The notes beneath the pieces were generated by a model. The model did no database searches. It was given only the letters and a program-made list of their open reading frames with translations, and was not told where the DNA came from. The position numbers and the translations under genes were made by a program. Of a stretch of DNA of 64,000 nt, positions 20,244-29,517 are shown in pieces (positions within the stretch are counted from its first letter, which is position 1; every line of letters starts with the position of its first letter). The DNA comes from Janthinobacterium sp. 64. GTDB taxonomy: Bacteria; Pseudomonadota; Gammaproteobacteria; Burkholderiales; Burkholderiaceae_D. The DNA lies in assembly GCF_002813325.1 (NCBI RefSeq), contig NZ_PHUG01000001.1, positions 1,612,001-1,676,000 of the forward strand, read 5' to 3'.

Positions 20244-23207
20244 ATGGCTACTCAACAGCAAACGGCGTTGCCGCCAGTTCCCGCGCGACCATCACCACAC
20301 TCATCGATGCCTATCCAGCCGCCCCCCTCCCGCCACCGCGCTTCCCGCTCCCGCGTCAGCGTCTGGCTATGCGGCTGGCCGTTCCTGTTCGGCCTGCTGT
20401 TCGGTTTGCTGGGCCTGGCGGGCGCGGCGCAGGCAGCCCCTTTGTCACTGAGCAATCAAGGCATTGCGCACCTGGGCAGCGGAGGGAAACTGTTTTTCGC
20501 CGGAAATGACGCCGCGCCTGCCGATGCGGCCGCCCTGCCCGCCTGGCTGGCGCGCCAGCGCCCGGCCAACCAGGTCGACCTGTTCGGCGGCGCCTACTGG
20601 CTGCATGCGCAGGTGCGCAACGACAGCAGCGTCGCGGCCTGGGTCATCGACCCGAACGACACCCTGATCGACCTGGTCGACGTGCACGTGTATGGCCCCG
20701 CACCGCACACGGCGCCGCAGACCTTGCTGACGGGCTACCAGCGTCCGCACGAGTATTTGCTGCACTACGGCAGGAACGTACAGCTGGCGCCGGGCGCCAC
20801 CTACGACATCCTGATCCGCTTTTCCAGCCCTTATTATGCGCGCGCGCCGCAGTTCGGCGTGAGGACGCAGCAGGACTACCGCAATCTGGTGGGCAAGGAA
20901 AACTTCCTGATGGTGGCGTCCATCGGCGCCCTGCTGGCGCTGGGCCTGTTCAATTTCTTCATCTTTTCCATCACCCTGGACAAAGCCTCGGCCTATTACG
21001 CGCTGTACGTGCTGACGTATGGCCTGGCCTGGGCCATGACGTTCCACGTCTTTGCCGACCTGTTCGACTGGCACCAGCTGCAGCTGCATTACGTGCCGTT
21101 CTTCCTGCTGCCCGTCTTCAGCACCCTGTTTTACATGCATTTCCTGTGCCTGCGCGACTACTCGCCCCTGCTGTACCACCTCAGCAAGGTCAATCTGGTG
21201 CTGCCACTGCTGCTCTTGCCCAGCTGCTTCGTCGCCCTGTCGTATGCGCACACCCTGGCCACCATCGCCATCAGCATCTGGATGCTGCTGGCGCTCATCT
21301 GCGGCATCGTCGTCTGGTGCCGCGGCTACCAGCCGGCGCGCTTCTTCGTGCTGGCCTTCGTCGCCCTGATGCTGCCCGGCTTCCTGATCCTGCCGGCCAA
21401 CCTGGGCCTGATGCCGGCCATGGTGGCCAACGCCCAGCTGGTGACCCTGCTCGGCGGCACGCTCGACGGCTTGCTGCTGGCCTTTGCCCTGGCCGACCAG
21501 ATCCGATTGCTGCGCAACAACCTGGAGCAACGGGTGCAGGAGCGCACCCTGGCGCTGACCCTCAGCAATGACGCCCTGCTGAAGGCCAAGGAGCATGCGG
21601 AAGTGGTCAGCCGCCACCGCATCGATTTTCTGTCCGCCATGAGCCACGACATCCGCACGCCGCTGGCCGGCGTGATCGGCATGCTGAAATTCGCCCTGCG
21701 CGACCAGTCGGTCAAGGGCCGCACGCAAGAGTACCTGCGCATCGGCCTGCACAATGGCGTCTCGCTCTTGACCATTCTCAACGACATCCTCGATTTCTCG
21801 AAGATCGACGCGGGCAAGCTGACCCTGGAAACCGTGGACTTCGACCTGCTGGCGCTGATCGGCGACGCGGCCGGCATCGTGCAGGGCCAGGCCGACGCCA
21901 AGAGCCTGCTGCTGCGCCGCGAACTGGCGCTGGACCTGCCCCGCTACGTGCGCGCCGATCCCACGCGCCTGCGCCAGATCCTCATCAACCTGCTGGGCAA
22001 CGCGCTGAAATTCACGGCGAATGGCGAAGTGCTGCTGGAAGTGCGGCGCGCCCGCACGCCGCCGCGCCGCGATGGCCGCAGCGAGATCGACTTCATCATC
22101 AGCGACACGGGCCCCGGCATCGACGCGGACACCTTGCCGCGCCTGTTCCAGAAATTCGAGCAAGCCGACCACTCCACCACGCGCCGCTATGGCGGCACGG
22201 GACTGGGCCTGGCCATCTGCAAGGAATTGGTCGAACTGATGCAGGGCAGCATCGGCGTGGAAAGCCGGGTCGGCATCGGCTCGCGCTTCCATTTCACCTT
22301 GCCGCTGCATGACGGCAGCGCGCCGGCGGCCGACGCGCGCCGGCCCACGCGCCAGGCGCGCCATGCCTGCCGCCTGCGCATCCTGTGCGCCGAAGACGTG
22401 CGCACCAACCAGATCATCATCGGCACCCTGCTCGAAAGCATGGGCCATGAGGTGACCATCGTGGAAAACGGCGAACAGGCGCTGCACGCGCTGGGCACGG
22501 GCACCTACGACTGCGTGCTGATGGATGGCCGCATGCCGCTGATGGATGGCGAACAGGCCGCGCGCCTGATCCGCGACGGCGGCAACGCGCAATTCCCCAT
22601 TCCCGACGCGCACATCCCCATCCTTGCGCTGACGGCCAATGCCAGCGAACATGACCGGCAACGCTACCTGGCCTGCGGCATGGACGACTTCCTCAGCAAA
22701 CCCGTCGACGAAGCGCTGCTGTTCCAGAAAATCGACGCCATCATCGACCTGCTGCTGGCGCGCGGCCACGCCCTGCCGCCGGCCGGGCCCTCTGGGGACG
22801 ATACCCTGGCGCGCCAGTTCGGCCTGGACGATGCCGACGACGCGCAGGCGCAAACGCCAGCGCCGGCCGATCCCATGACGGCGCCCGTGCACATCCTGCC
22901 GCTGGCAGGCCTGTCGCCGCAGCACTTGCAGCGCATCGCGCAAGCGTTCCTGACGGAGGCGCCGCGGCGCCTGGACCTGGCTTGCCACGCCGTGCGCGAC
23001 GGCAACGCCAGCGCGGCCGCTGCCGCCTTCCACGCCTTGAAAGGCAGCGCCGGCTACCTGAGCCGCCCCACCCTGCACGGCCTGTGCCACCAGATGGAAG
23101 CCCTGGCCTCGAACGGCCAGCTCGAAAACGTGACGCAATTCCTGCCACAGCTGCAGACGGCGCTGGACGTGGCGCGGCGCGACCTGGAAGCTCAGCCGGG
23201 AGCTTGA
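20244..23207 (+). CDS. Hybrid sensor histidine kinase (7TMR-DISM, HisKA, HATPase, REC, Hpt)
   Basis: 987 aa. An N-terminal hydrophobic segment (about 35-58) leads to a periplasmic 7TMR-DISMED2 ligand domain (about 60-190) and a seven-TM block (about 210-425). Then HisKA with phospho-acceptor His468 (MSHDIRTP), HATPase_c (NLLGNALKF, DTGPGID, GTGLGLAICKEL), a receiver with Asp761 (VLMDGRMPLMDG) and a C-terminal Hpt with His930 (FHALKGSAGYL). All phosphorelay residues are intact, so it should run a four-step relay to a separate regulator. 7TMR-DISM inputs probably sense carbohydrates or other small ligands. Start chosen at the ATG after AAGAG; a GTG at 20214 is less likely. Confidence 0.93.
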   Translation: MATQQQTALPPVPARPSPHSSMPIQPPPSRHRASRSRVSVWLCGWPFLFGLLFGLLGLAGAAQAAPLSLSNQGIAHLGSGGKLFFAGNDAAPADAAALPAWLARQRPANQVDLFGGAYWLHAQVRNDSSVAAWVIDPNDTLIDLVDVHVYGPAPHTAPQTLLTGYQRPHEYLLHYGRNVQLAPGATYDILIRFSSPYYARAPQFGVRTQQDYRNLVGKENFLMVASIGALLALGLFNFFIFSITLDKASAYYALYVLTYGLAWAMTFHVFADLFDWHQLQLHYVPFFLLPVFSTLFYMHFLCLRDYSPLLYHLSKVNLVLPLLLLPSCFVALSYAHTLATIAISIWMLLALICGIVVWCRGYQPARFFVLAFVALMLPGFLILPANLGLMPAMVANAQLVTLLGGTLDGLLLAFALADQIRLLRNNLEQRVQERTLALTLSNDALLKAKEHAEVVSRHRIDFLSAMSHDIRTPLAGVIGMLKFALRDQSVKGRTQEYLRIGLHNGVSLLTILNDILDFSKIDAGKLTLETVDFDLLALIGDAAGIVQGQADAKSLLLRRELALDLPRYVRADPTRLRQILINLLGNALKFTANGEVLLEVRRARTPPRRDGRSEIDFIISDTGPGIDADTLPRLFQKFEQADHSTTRRYGGTGLGLAICKELVELMQGSIGVESRVGIGSRFHFTLPLHDGSAPAADARRPTRQARHACRLRILCAEDVRTNQIIIGTLLESMGHEVTIVENGEQALHALGTGTYDCVLMDGRMPLMDGEQAARLIRDGGNAQFPIPDAHIPILALTANASEHDRQRYLACGMDDFLSKPVDEALLFQKIDAIIDLLLARGHALPPAGPSGDDTLARQFGLDDADDAQAQTPAPADPMTAPVHILPLAGLSPQHLQRIAQAFLTEAPRRLDLACHAVRDGNASAAAAAFHALKGSAGYLSRPTLHGLCHQMEALASNGQLENVTQFLPQLQTALDVARRDLEAQPGA

Positions 23208-23217
23208 GGCGCCCGCG

Positions 23218-26200
23218 CTAGAAATCCTTCTCGCCCTGGATCACGGCCGGATAGCCCGTCATGGCGCGCGAAGTCTGCATGCCCGCCATCACGGCCGCTT
23301 CCACGCAGCCCGCGTTCAGGCCCGTCCTGATCCAGTCGCCCGTCAGGAACAGGTTACTGAAGCCCGACTGGTCGGTGGCCAGCCGGTACTGCGTACTGTT
23401 CACCACCGACATCACGTAGCGCTCCGACGGGTCGACGTTGGCGCGCCAGTACTGGCTGTCGAAGCGCGCCGGCCCCGTGCCCTCTTTCGCGTCGACCAGC
23501 CATTGCCACGGAAACGCGCCCGGCGCGCCCGCCTCGGGCCACAGTGCGCCGATCTCGCGTTCGAGCTGGTGCAGCGCGCCCTGTTTCGCCCTGGCCGCGC
23601 AGCGGGCGGGAAAATCCGTGTCGGTGACGGGCGGGTAGCTGTCGACGGGGAAGGCGCTGCAAAAGTACGAGACATTTTTCGGCTCCAGCCCGGCCGGCCA
23701 GTCTTCGTGCGCCAATAGCTGGTCCATCGGCGCCCAGGTGTCGTACGGCTCAGTAAAAGCCGACAGCACCGGCTGCTGGCCCTTGGGCTGCGTGGTCCAG
23801 CCCATCTGATGCAAATCCTTGTTGAGCCATACCTGGTAAGCCTGCGTGGCCACGGTTTGCACCTTCTCGGCCGCCAGTTGCAGGGCCGGGCTGTGCGCCA
23901 GCAGTTGCGGGCACAGGGCGGGCAGCGAGCCGATGGAAATGCCGAACACCACCTTATCGAAATCGACGCCCTTCTTCAAGACCGTGGCGGGCAGCTGACG
24001 GCCGAACGCTTGCCGGTACTGCTGCGGCCAATCGCTCCAGTACAATTCCAGGTTGACGTCCTGCGCCTGCAGCAGCGCCGCCTGGGCCGGCTCAATCTGC
24101 GCATAATCGGGCGCGCTGGGCCAGCAAGCCAGGCCTTTCACGTCCACCAGCGGCGCGTAGCCGGCGGCGGGGTCCTTCAATTGCACCTGCTGCGTGATGC
24201 GGATACTGGCTATGTCGCCCGCGCCCGGCACCAGTTCTTCCACGCGCTGGAAGAACTTGAATTCCACGCCCCGTCTGGCGAGCACCTGGTACAGCGGCGT
24301 AAAGATGGTGTCGCCCATGCCGGCCTGCATCTTGAACATGATGCCGCCCTTGTAGGCCAGGCCGATGCGCGCCATCGAGCGCAACAGCGTCCCCGCCTCG
24401 ATGTTCGGTTTCGAATAATCGCCGCCCTCGTAGGCAAACACCAGGTCGTAGAAACCGCGCACGGGCGCCGAATTGACGCTGAACTGCTCGTCGCCGCCAT
24501 GTTTTCTCAGCCAGGCACGGAAATCGATGTCGTTGATGACGTCAAAGCCATGCTTGAACACGCCATCCTCGAACATGCCTTTCATGACCGTGATGCCCAG
24601 GTCCAGGCAAATGAACAGCCGGCGCAATGCATCGTCGCCATCGATCCGGGCGCGGTAGCGCAGGCGCAGCCACGCGCGGATGCCGTTCAGGGTGCTGGCC
24701 AGCAGCTGGTGGCGGGCCTGGTCGTGACGCGAGGAGTCGGGCGCCAGGTCGGCCACCAGCGCCGCCAGGGCGCCGACGGACAAGCCCACGTCGAGCCCCA
24801 GTTCATCGGCCTGCCCCACCACTTCATCGGCCAGGCGGCGCAGCCAGCCCGGCCACACTCCCTCTCCCTCGCCGTCGCCTGGCTGCGCGCTGGCGCGCAC
24901 GATGCGCGCGTCGGCGTCCGCCACCTGCCGGATCTGGCGTATCCACTGCTCGATCCAGCCCACCATGGCGATGGCCATCTGCCACAGGGTGATGTCTTCG
25001 CCGCCCTCGCCCGGTTCACCCGGCAAGGTGGGAAAGACGATGGACCAGTTGCGCCACTGGCCCTTGACGTCTTCCGACAGGGCCACGTAATCGTGCTGCT
25101 GGAACGCGTCGCGCCAGGTGGCCAGCGGCGCGCCCGGCGGGCGTTCCAGGCTCGCATACGCTTCCTTGATCATCCTGAAGGCGTTGGCATAAAAGCCGAA
25201 CCAGATGTGCAGGCCGTGTTCCTCGATGCGCTGGCCCGCTTGCGCATTGCGCCCGCTGGCGCCCTTGCCGCCCAGGCGCCAGCCCAGCTGGTAGACGGTG
25301 ATGGCGTGCCGGTTTTGCCAGCCCGGCTGGTTCGTCAAGTAATACGCGGTGGTCATGGCCGCCACGCCGCCGCCGAGGATGGCGATCTTTTCCGGCGCGA
25401 TCTGCGAGTTGTCGACCAGTTCCTCGCCCGGCATGGCCATGAAGTCGAAGTTCACATGGAAGGGCAATATTGCCGCCTGCGGCCCCAGCTGCAAACCCAG
25501 GGTCTGGTCGAGCGGAAAACTGTCGAACGCGTGCAAGGTGCATTCATACTCGTAGCCGAGCAGGCGCGCGCTGTGCAGGCGCTTGATCTCGGCCGGCGCG
25601 GCGACGATGGCCTGGTACACGGCTTTCACGCCCGCGCTGTCGGGGAATTGCTTGAGGAAAATCTGGTCGATGCGAGGATGGCGCAACAGCGACAGGATAT
25701 CGGCCCAGCCGGCCTGGTCCATGTCGAAGAAATCGGGAATGGACAGGAAAATCTGGAAGGCCTGCTCGATCAGTTCCAGGAAGCTGTTGACGGGTTTATG
25801 CTGCCCCGTCTGCACGGTGGCATTGACTTCCAGCAGCGGGTGCAGGGCCAGTTTCGTCTCGGGTGAGAAATGCTGGAAACCCTTGGCGGCCACGGCACAG
25901 CGCAACGGCTCGCTGCCAGCGGCGGGAATGGCGTAGTCGCACAGGTATTTCGGGTAGCCGAACAGTTCGCGCCCGTTGATCAGGGCCATCGCGTCGTCGA
26001 CGAAAATATGGCACGGGTACCAATAGATATGCGCCAGCTTGCCCTGTTCATCCATCTGGCCCACCATGATCCAGGTGACGATGTCGACTTCCGTGATCCA
26101 GCCCTTGGCCTGGTCGACGGGGTTGGCCGAATCCGCATGGTTGACGCGCGTAAACGTCAGCATCACGTACGGCGACAGCGCTTTCAGGGTCATCTTGCTG

Positions 26201-26367
26201 CCCGCCACCTGGTTCAGGGTGGTGTTGACGGTGGCTTGCAGTTTGGCCAGGTCGCCCCGGACGAAATAGCCATACATTTCCGATTGCTTCAATTGCAGCG
26301 GCGAGTGCATCATCACCGAACCGCCCTGATAGAGATACGAAGGTCTTGCTGAAGGTTGCGCCGTCAT
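23218..26367 (-). CDS. Fusion of acetoacetate-decarboxylase-like and FAD-dependent amine-oxidase-like domains
   Basis: 1049 aa. Residues about 30-270 resemble acetoacetate decarboxylase: GRELFGYPKYLCDY matches the active-site segment in which the family has two adjacent lysines; the first (Schiff-base) Lys is kept and the second is Tyr. From about 325 a Rossmann FAD fold begins (KIAILGGGVAAMTTAYYL) with the amine-oxidase/phytoene-desaturase-type signature GWRLGGKGASGRN and RIEEHGLHIWFGFY. The end (FSNLFLTGDWIRTGLNAGCVEAAVMAG) is the FAD-closing motif. It is thus one polypeptide with two enzyme-like modules of unknown joint reaction; a secondary-metabolite or lipid oxidation is a guess. AGGG precedes the start. 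Ends 10 bp from the convergent kinase gene. Confidence 0.8.
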   Translation of the reverse strand: MTAQPSARPSYLYQGGSVMMHSPLQLKQSEMYGYFVRGDLAKLQATVNTTLNQVAGSKMTLKALSPYVMLTFTRVNHADSANPVDQAKGWITEVDIVTWIMVGQMDEQGKLAHIYWYPCHIFVDDAMALINGRELFGYPKYLCDYAIPAAGSEPLRCAVAAKGFQHFSPETKLALHPLLEVNATVQTGQHKPVNSFLELIEQAFQIFLSIPDFFDMDQAGWADILSLLRHPRIDQIFLKQFPDSAGVKAVYQAIVAAPAEIKRLHSARLLGYEYECTLHAFDSFPLDQTLGLQLGPQAAILPFHVNFDFMAMPGEELVDNSQIAPEKIAILGGGVAAMTTAYYLTNQPGWQNRHAITVYQLGWRLGGKGASGRNAQAGQRIEEHGLHIWFGFYANAFRMIKEAYASLERPPGAPLATWRDAFQQHDYVALSEDVKGQWRNWSIVFPTLPGEPGEGGEDITLWQMAIAMVGWIEQWIRQIRQVADADARIVRASAQPGDGEGEGVWPGWLRRLADEVVGQADELGLDVGLSVGALAALVADLAPDSSRHDQARHQLLASTLNGIRAWLRLRYRARIDGDDALRRLFICLDLGITVMKGMFEDGVFKHGFDVINDIDFRAWLRKHGGDEQFSVNSAPVRGFYDLVFAYEGGDYSKPNIEAGTLLRSMARIGLAYKGGIMFKMQAGMGDTIFTPLYQVLARRGVEFKFFQRVEELVPGAGDIASIRITQQVQLKDPAAGYAPLVDVKGLACWPSAPDYAQIEPAQAALLQAQDVNLELYWSDWPQQYRQAFGRQLPATVLKKGVDFDKVVFGISIGSLPALCPQLLAHSPALQLAAEKVQTVATQAYQVWLNKDLHQMGWTTQPKGQQPVLSAFTEPYDTWAPMDQLLAHEDWPAGLEPKNVSYFCSAFPVDSYPPVTDTDFPARCAARAKQGALHQLEREIGALWPEAGAPGAFPWQWLVDAKEGTGPARFDSQYWRANVDPSERYVMSVVNSTQYRLATDQSGFSNLFLTGDWIRTGLNAGCVEAAVMAGMQTSRAMTGYPAVIQGEKDF

Positions 26368-26560
26368 TGCCCTGCCCCTGTGAAGTTTCAGACAAACAAG
26401 ATTGCTATAGTGTATTGAGAAAAACAATGAATGATATGAAATAAATGAAAGGATTTGCCAAGATGCATAGGCTCAGCAGCCCGCCACGCGCGCGGCGCGC
26501 CGGGGCAAGCCTGTGCCATCGGGTGTAGGATGAACCATCTTGACTATCCGAGCACAGGCA

Positions 26561-27103
26561 ATGATTACCACCGATTACGTTTCCACTTATTCCGGCAACC
26601 GTTTTTATCCCTTGCGCCCGCATATCGACAAGGTAGTCATTGAAGACATTGCCCACGGCCTCGCTTATCAGTGCCGCTTCAATGGACAGACGCAAGTGTT
26701 TTACTCGGTCGCCCAGCACAGCCTGATCGTCGCGGAACTGGTGCCGCCCCATCTGCGCCTGGCCGCCCTGCTGCACGACGCGGCGGAAGCCTACCTGGGC
26801 GACATGGTGAAGCCCTTGAAAGTGCTGCTGCCGGAATTTGCCGTGCTGGAAGACAAGGTCAGCGCCATCATCGCCGCCACGTATGGCCTCGACTTTTCCG
26901 ATTACGCCCCCATCAAGCGGGCCGACCTGATCGCACTGGCCACGGAAAAGCGCGACCTGATGCCGCACTCGGCCGAACGCTGGGCTTACCTTGACGGCAT
27001 CGCCCCCTTGCCCGGTATAATCGACGCCATGGGTCCGGCCGAAGCCAAGCAGCGCTTCCTGCATGCCTTTGCCCAGCTGAGCGGGCTCGGACTGGCGGCG
27101 TGA
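26561..27103 (+). CDS. HD-domain metal-dependent phosphohydrolase (YfbR-like)
   Basis: 180 aa. His-Asp metal ligands are visible as FYSVAQHSLIVAEL and LAALLHDAAEAYLGDMVKPLK, followed by a later Asp region (IKRADLIALATEKRDL). Proteins of this shape hydrolyse deoxynucleotide monophosphates or other phosphoesters. The ATG at 26561 follows CAGGCA; a TTG further upstream is in frame but weaker. It is divergent from the fusion gene and 193 bp away. Confidence 0.85.
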   Translation: MITTDYVSTYSGNRFYPLRPHIDKVVIEDIAHGLAYQCRFNGQTQVFYSVAQHSLIVAELVPPHLRLAALLHDAAEAYLGDMVKPLKVLLPEFAVLEDKVSAIIAATYGLDFSDYAPIKRADLIALATEKRDLMPHSAERWAYLDGIAPLPGIIDAMGPAEAKQRFLHAFAQLSGLGLAA

Positions 27104-27152
27104 ATGCTTCCCCCTGCCGCACGAACGGGCGCTAAGCCCCGGTTTTTGCACG

Positions 27153-27314
27153 GCTTTTTCAGATATCCACAGCAACTGTGGATAAAGTTGTTGATAAGCC
27201 CCTCTTGACAAGCCGCAACGCCAGTACAGATGCGGCTTTCAACAATTTGCTGATTTCACAGGCAATTTTTTACCCCAATGAAATCAATGACTTAGAATCA
27301 TGATTTTTCGCCAA
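27153..27314 (+). repeat. DnaA-box-rich intergenic repeat, copy 1
   Basis: This stretch and 28206-28385 are diverged copies in the same orientation, sharing GCTTTTTCAGATATCCACA at the start, TTGACA in the middle, TGCGGCTTTCAA, AAATCAAT-ACTTAGAA and TTTCGCCAA at the end. Copy 1 contains three DnaA-box-like 9-mers: ATATCCACA (27163), a perfect TGTGGATAA (27177) and TGTTGATAA (27189). It can form hairpins ATCCACAG/CTGTGGAT and AAGCCGCA/TGCGGCTT. It lies directly upstream of the receiver gene. Confidence 0.75.
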
Positions 27315-27464
27315 AGCAAAGTTGCTCGAACACTATGAAAATATATTTTGCTGTGCATAAGCAATCTTGCTCTTGGCCGTCTTGCCTGAACCGCATTGTT
27401 TTGACAAACCCCGCAGACTGGCATAGTGTGGAGTGAGTGAGCACGATCAACGGTGGATAAATGC

Positions 27465-28064
27465 ATGAATATGGATAGCGACAATGCCGCCAAGGGAGCG
27501 GACGAACCCGACTGGCTGGTCGAGGAACCACTCGGGCGGACAGACGTGGCAGCAGAGTCCGCCAACGCGGCGCCATGGCGCGTGCTGATTGTCGATGACG
27601 ATGTCGATGTGCACGTGGTAACCAAGTTTGCCCTCAGCCAGGCCAGTTTCCAGGGCCGCAGGCTGAGCTTTCTGCACGCGTATTCGGGCGCCGAGGCGCT
27701 CGCCTTGCTGCGCAGCACACAAGATATCGCCGTGGTGCTGCTCGATGTCATCATGGAAACTCAGGATGCCGGGTTGCAAGTGGCGCGCCAGGTGCGCGAA
27801 GATTTGCACAACAGTGCCGTGCGCATCATCCTGCGCACGGGCCAGCCTGGCCAAGCACTGGAACACCGCATCATCATCGACTACGACATCAATGATTTCT
27901 GGTGCAAGACCGACCTGACCACGCGCAAGCTGTTTACCACCGTGATCGCCTCGCTGCGCACCTACGCCACCTTGCGCGAAGCGCAGCAACAAGTCGCCGA
28001 CCTCGCCGCCGCCCTGGCCCACTGCGGCGACGCGCCAGCGGCACCGGCTGGCGGCAAGCCCTGA
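27465..28064 (+). CDS. Receiver-domain protein, DUF3369-type response regulator lacking an output domain
   Basis: 199 aa. A receiver spans about residues 38-175 with the acidic pocket VDDD and phospho-acceptor in VLLDVIME, the T of ILRTGQPGQA and the K of WCKTDL. The TGQPGQALE...IIIDYDINDFWCKTDLTTRKLFTTVIASLRTY pattern is that of response regulators where a DUF3369 domain and then an HD-GYP, GGDEF or kinase domain follow; here the chain ends soon after in a short helix and an Ala/Pro tail. It is either a stand-alone signalling receiver or a shortened relative. ATG 27465 is used with GGTGG upstream. It is flanked by the two DnaA-box repeats. Confidence 0.82.
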   Translation: MNMDSDNAAKGADEPDWLVEEPLGRTDVAAESANAAPWRVLIVDDDVDVHVVTKFALSQASFQGRRLSFLHAYSGAEALALLRSTQDIAVVLLDVIMETQDAGLQVARQVREDLHNSAVRIILRTGQPGQALEHRIIIDYDINDFWCKTDLTTRKLFTTVIASLRTYATLREAQQQVADLAAALAHCGDAPAAPAGGKP

Positions 28065-28205
28065 GCAGCCGCCGCTACTTTCAGTCATAAAAACAAAAGC
28101 ACTGGACAGGCATACAGGCTTGTAGCATGCCCCATTCTGGCCCCTCTTGCTGGCCGATGGCATGCGCTGACCGGCGACTATTTCCTAAGTAGCGGATTGT
28201 TAAGC

Positions 28206-28385
28206 GCTTTTTCAGATATCCACACGGACTGTGGATATCTTTGTGGATAAGCGCCTATTGACAGGCTTCAAAGCCACAGCCCGTGCGGCTTTCAATAAAC
28301 TGCTCAATCAAACAGCAAAAATAAAATCCATTAAAATCAATTACTTAGAAATTCACACATAATCACAAGAAAATTATTTCGCCAA
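28206..28385 (+). repeat. DnaA-box-rich intergenic repeat, copy 2
   Basis: Second copy of the repeat at 27153-27314. DnaA-box-like 9-mers are ATATCCACA (28216), TGTGGATAT (28230) and a perfect TGTGGATAA (28242). The first two form a perfect inverted repeat GATATCCACA/TGTGGATATC. An A/T-rich tract follows (28290-28440), unlike the surrounding genes. The remaining intergenic sequence to 28481 shows no gene. Confidence 0.75.
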
Positions 28386-28481
28386 TTTCGTTAACCCATC
28401 ATTTGTGCATAACTGAGCTGTAATGATCAATCCGACAACACCGGACTAACGCTGCCGGCAACACACTTGCCGAGCGGATAT

Positions 28482-28703
28482 TCAATGCACGGTCTGGCGG
28501 CGCTGCTCCGGATGCAGCAGCACTCTTTCGATCAATTCGGGGGAGACATTGTATGACTTCAGGTATTCCAGGGCACACAAGGTACTAAAGGCGGCCTGCA
28601 CGGCGATGCCCAGATTGACGATGTCGCACGTCTTTTGATCGATCCGGGCATGCGCCACCACGGCTTTGACGGGCATATGCAGCGTTTCTGTGGAATTAGG
28701 CAT
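28482..28703 (-). CDS. Small protein of unknown function (73 aa)
   Basis: Begins MPNSTETLHMPVKAVV with AGGAG 9 bp upstream. The rest reads as one helical soluble domain (IVNLGIAVQAAFSTLCALEYL, then SPELIERVLLHPEQRR). Third codon positions are GC-rich, as in the neighbouring genes, which supports a real gene. No family is recognised. It is divergent from the chrA pair. Confidence 0.55.
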   Translation of the reverse strand: MPNSTETLHMPVKAVVAHARIDQKTCDIVNLGIAVQAAFSTLCALEYLKSYNVSPELIERVLLHPEQRRQTVH

Positions 28704-28923
28704 GATGAACAACTCCTGCGAAGGGGAACGGAGGGAGGGAGACGGCGTGGCGGTAAGAACCGCACCAGCGCTGACAGGAACAGTGGTCGTGCTGCCGATA
28801 AAGTATTGCCGATAAACTCTCGATGTCAATGGCAGGGAAACATGAGCCACAGTTTTTTTCTTGCAGGCACAACTGGAGCCGAAAGCGATGGACAAGCGCA
28901 ATCGGCCACGGCGATAATCAGCC

Positions 28924-29517
28924 ATGCCCTCATCCCCCCTTTCCGCCCTGCCGCCCGACCTGCCCCGTCCGCAACCGGCCTCGCTGGCCGACCTGTTCTT
29001 CTCGTTCACCTGGCTGGCCTTGCAGGGATTCGGCGGCGTGCTGGCCGTGATCCAGCGCGAAATGGTCGAACGCAAGCGCTGGCTGACGCAAGAGGAATTC
29101 CTGGAAGACTGGGCCGTGGCGCAAATCATGCCCGGACCGAATGTCGTCAACCTGTCGCTGATGGTGGGCGGGCGCTATTTCGGCTTGCGGGGCGCGCTGG
29201 CGGCGCTGGCCGGCATGCTGGCCGTGCCCCTCGTCATCGTACTGCTGCTCGGTGTGCTGTACACGCGCTTTGGCGACAATGCGCAGATGGCGGGCGCACT
29301 GCGCGGCATGGCCGCCGTGTCGGCCGGCATGATCGCCGCCACGGGCGTGAAACTGGCGACCGCGCTGACCAAGCATCCGCTGCCCCTGTGGCTGACCTTT
29401 TCCATCACCGTACTCGGCGTGCTGATGGTGGCCGTGCTGCGCTGGCCCCTGCTGTACATCCTGCTGGGCCTGGGCGGCATCGGCTGCCTGCTGACCTATC
29501 GAAAGCTGTCCGCATGA
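28924..29517 (+). CDS. chrA: Chromate transporter ChrA, N-terminal-type subunit
   Basis: 197 aa, about six TM segments. Carries the ChrA half-domain motifs FFSFTWLALQGFGGVLAVIQ and AQIMPGPNVVNLSLMVGGRY. It is a short-chain ChrA protein of single-domain length, paired with the next gene by an ATGA overlap. Pairs of short-chain ChrA proteins assemble to export chromate or sulfate-like anions; actual substrate unknown. Confidence 0.9.
   Translation: MPSSPLSALPPDLPRPQPASLADLFFSFTWLALQGFGGVLAVIQREMVERKRWLTQEEFLEDWAVAQIMPGPNVVNLSLMVGGRYFGLRGALAALAGMLAVPLVIVLLLGVLYTRFGDNAQMAGALRGMAAVSAGMIAATGVKLATALTKHPLPLWLTFSITVLGVLMVAVLRWPLLYILLGLGGIGCLLTYRKLSA

Noticed and set aside
20445..23138. 897-codon minus-strand open frame opposite the hybrid kinase
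   Set aside because: Shadow of the kinase reading frame; all kinase motifs are on the plus strand.
27205..27233. Sigma-70 promoter starting with TTGACA in the DnaA-box repeat
   Set aside because: No acceptable -10 hexamer lies 16-18 bp downstream in either copy, although TTGACA itself is conserved.
27104..28481. Chromosomal oriC
   Set aside because: DnaA boxes and A/T-rich DNA are present, but dnaA, dnaN, gyrB, rpmH and parAB are absent, so an origin call is not supported.
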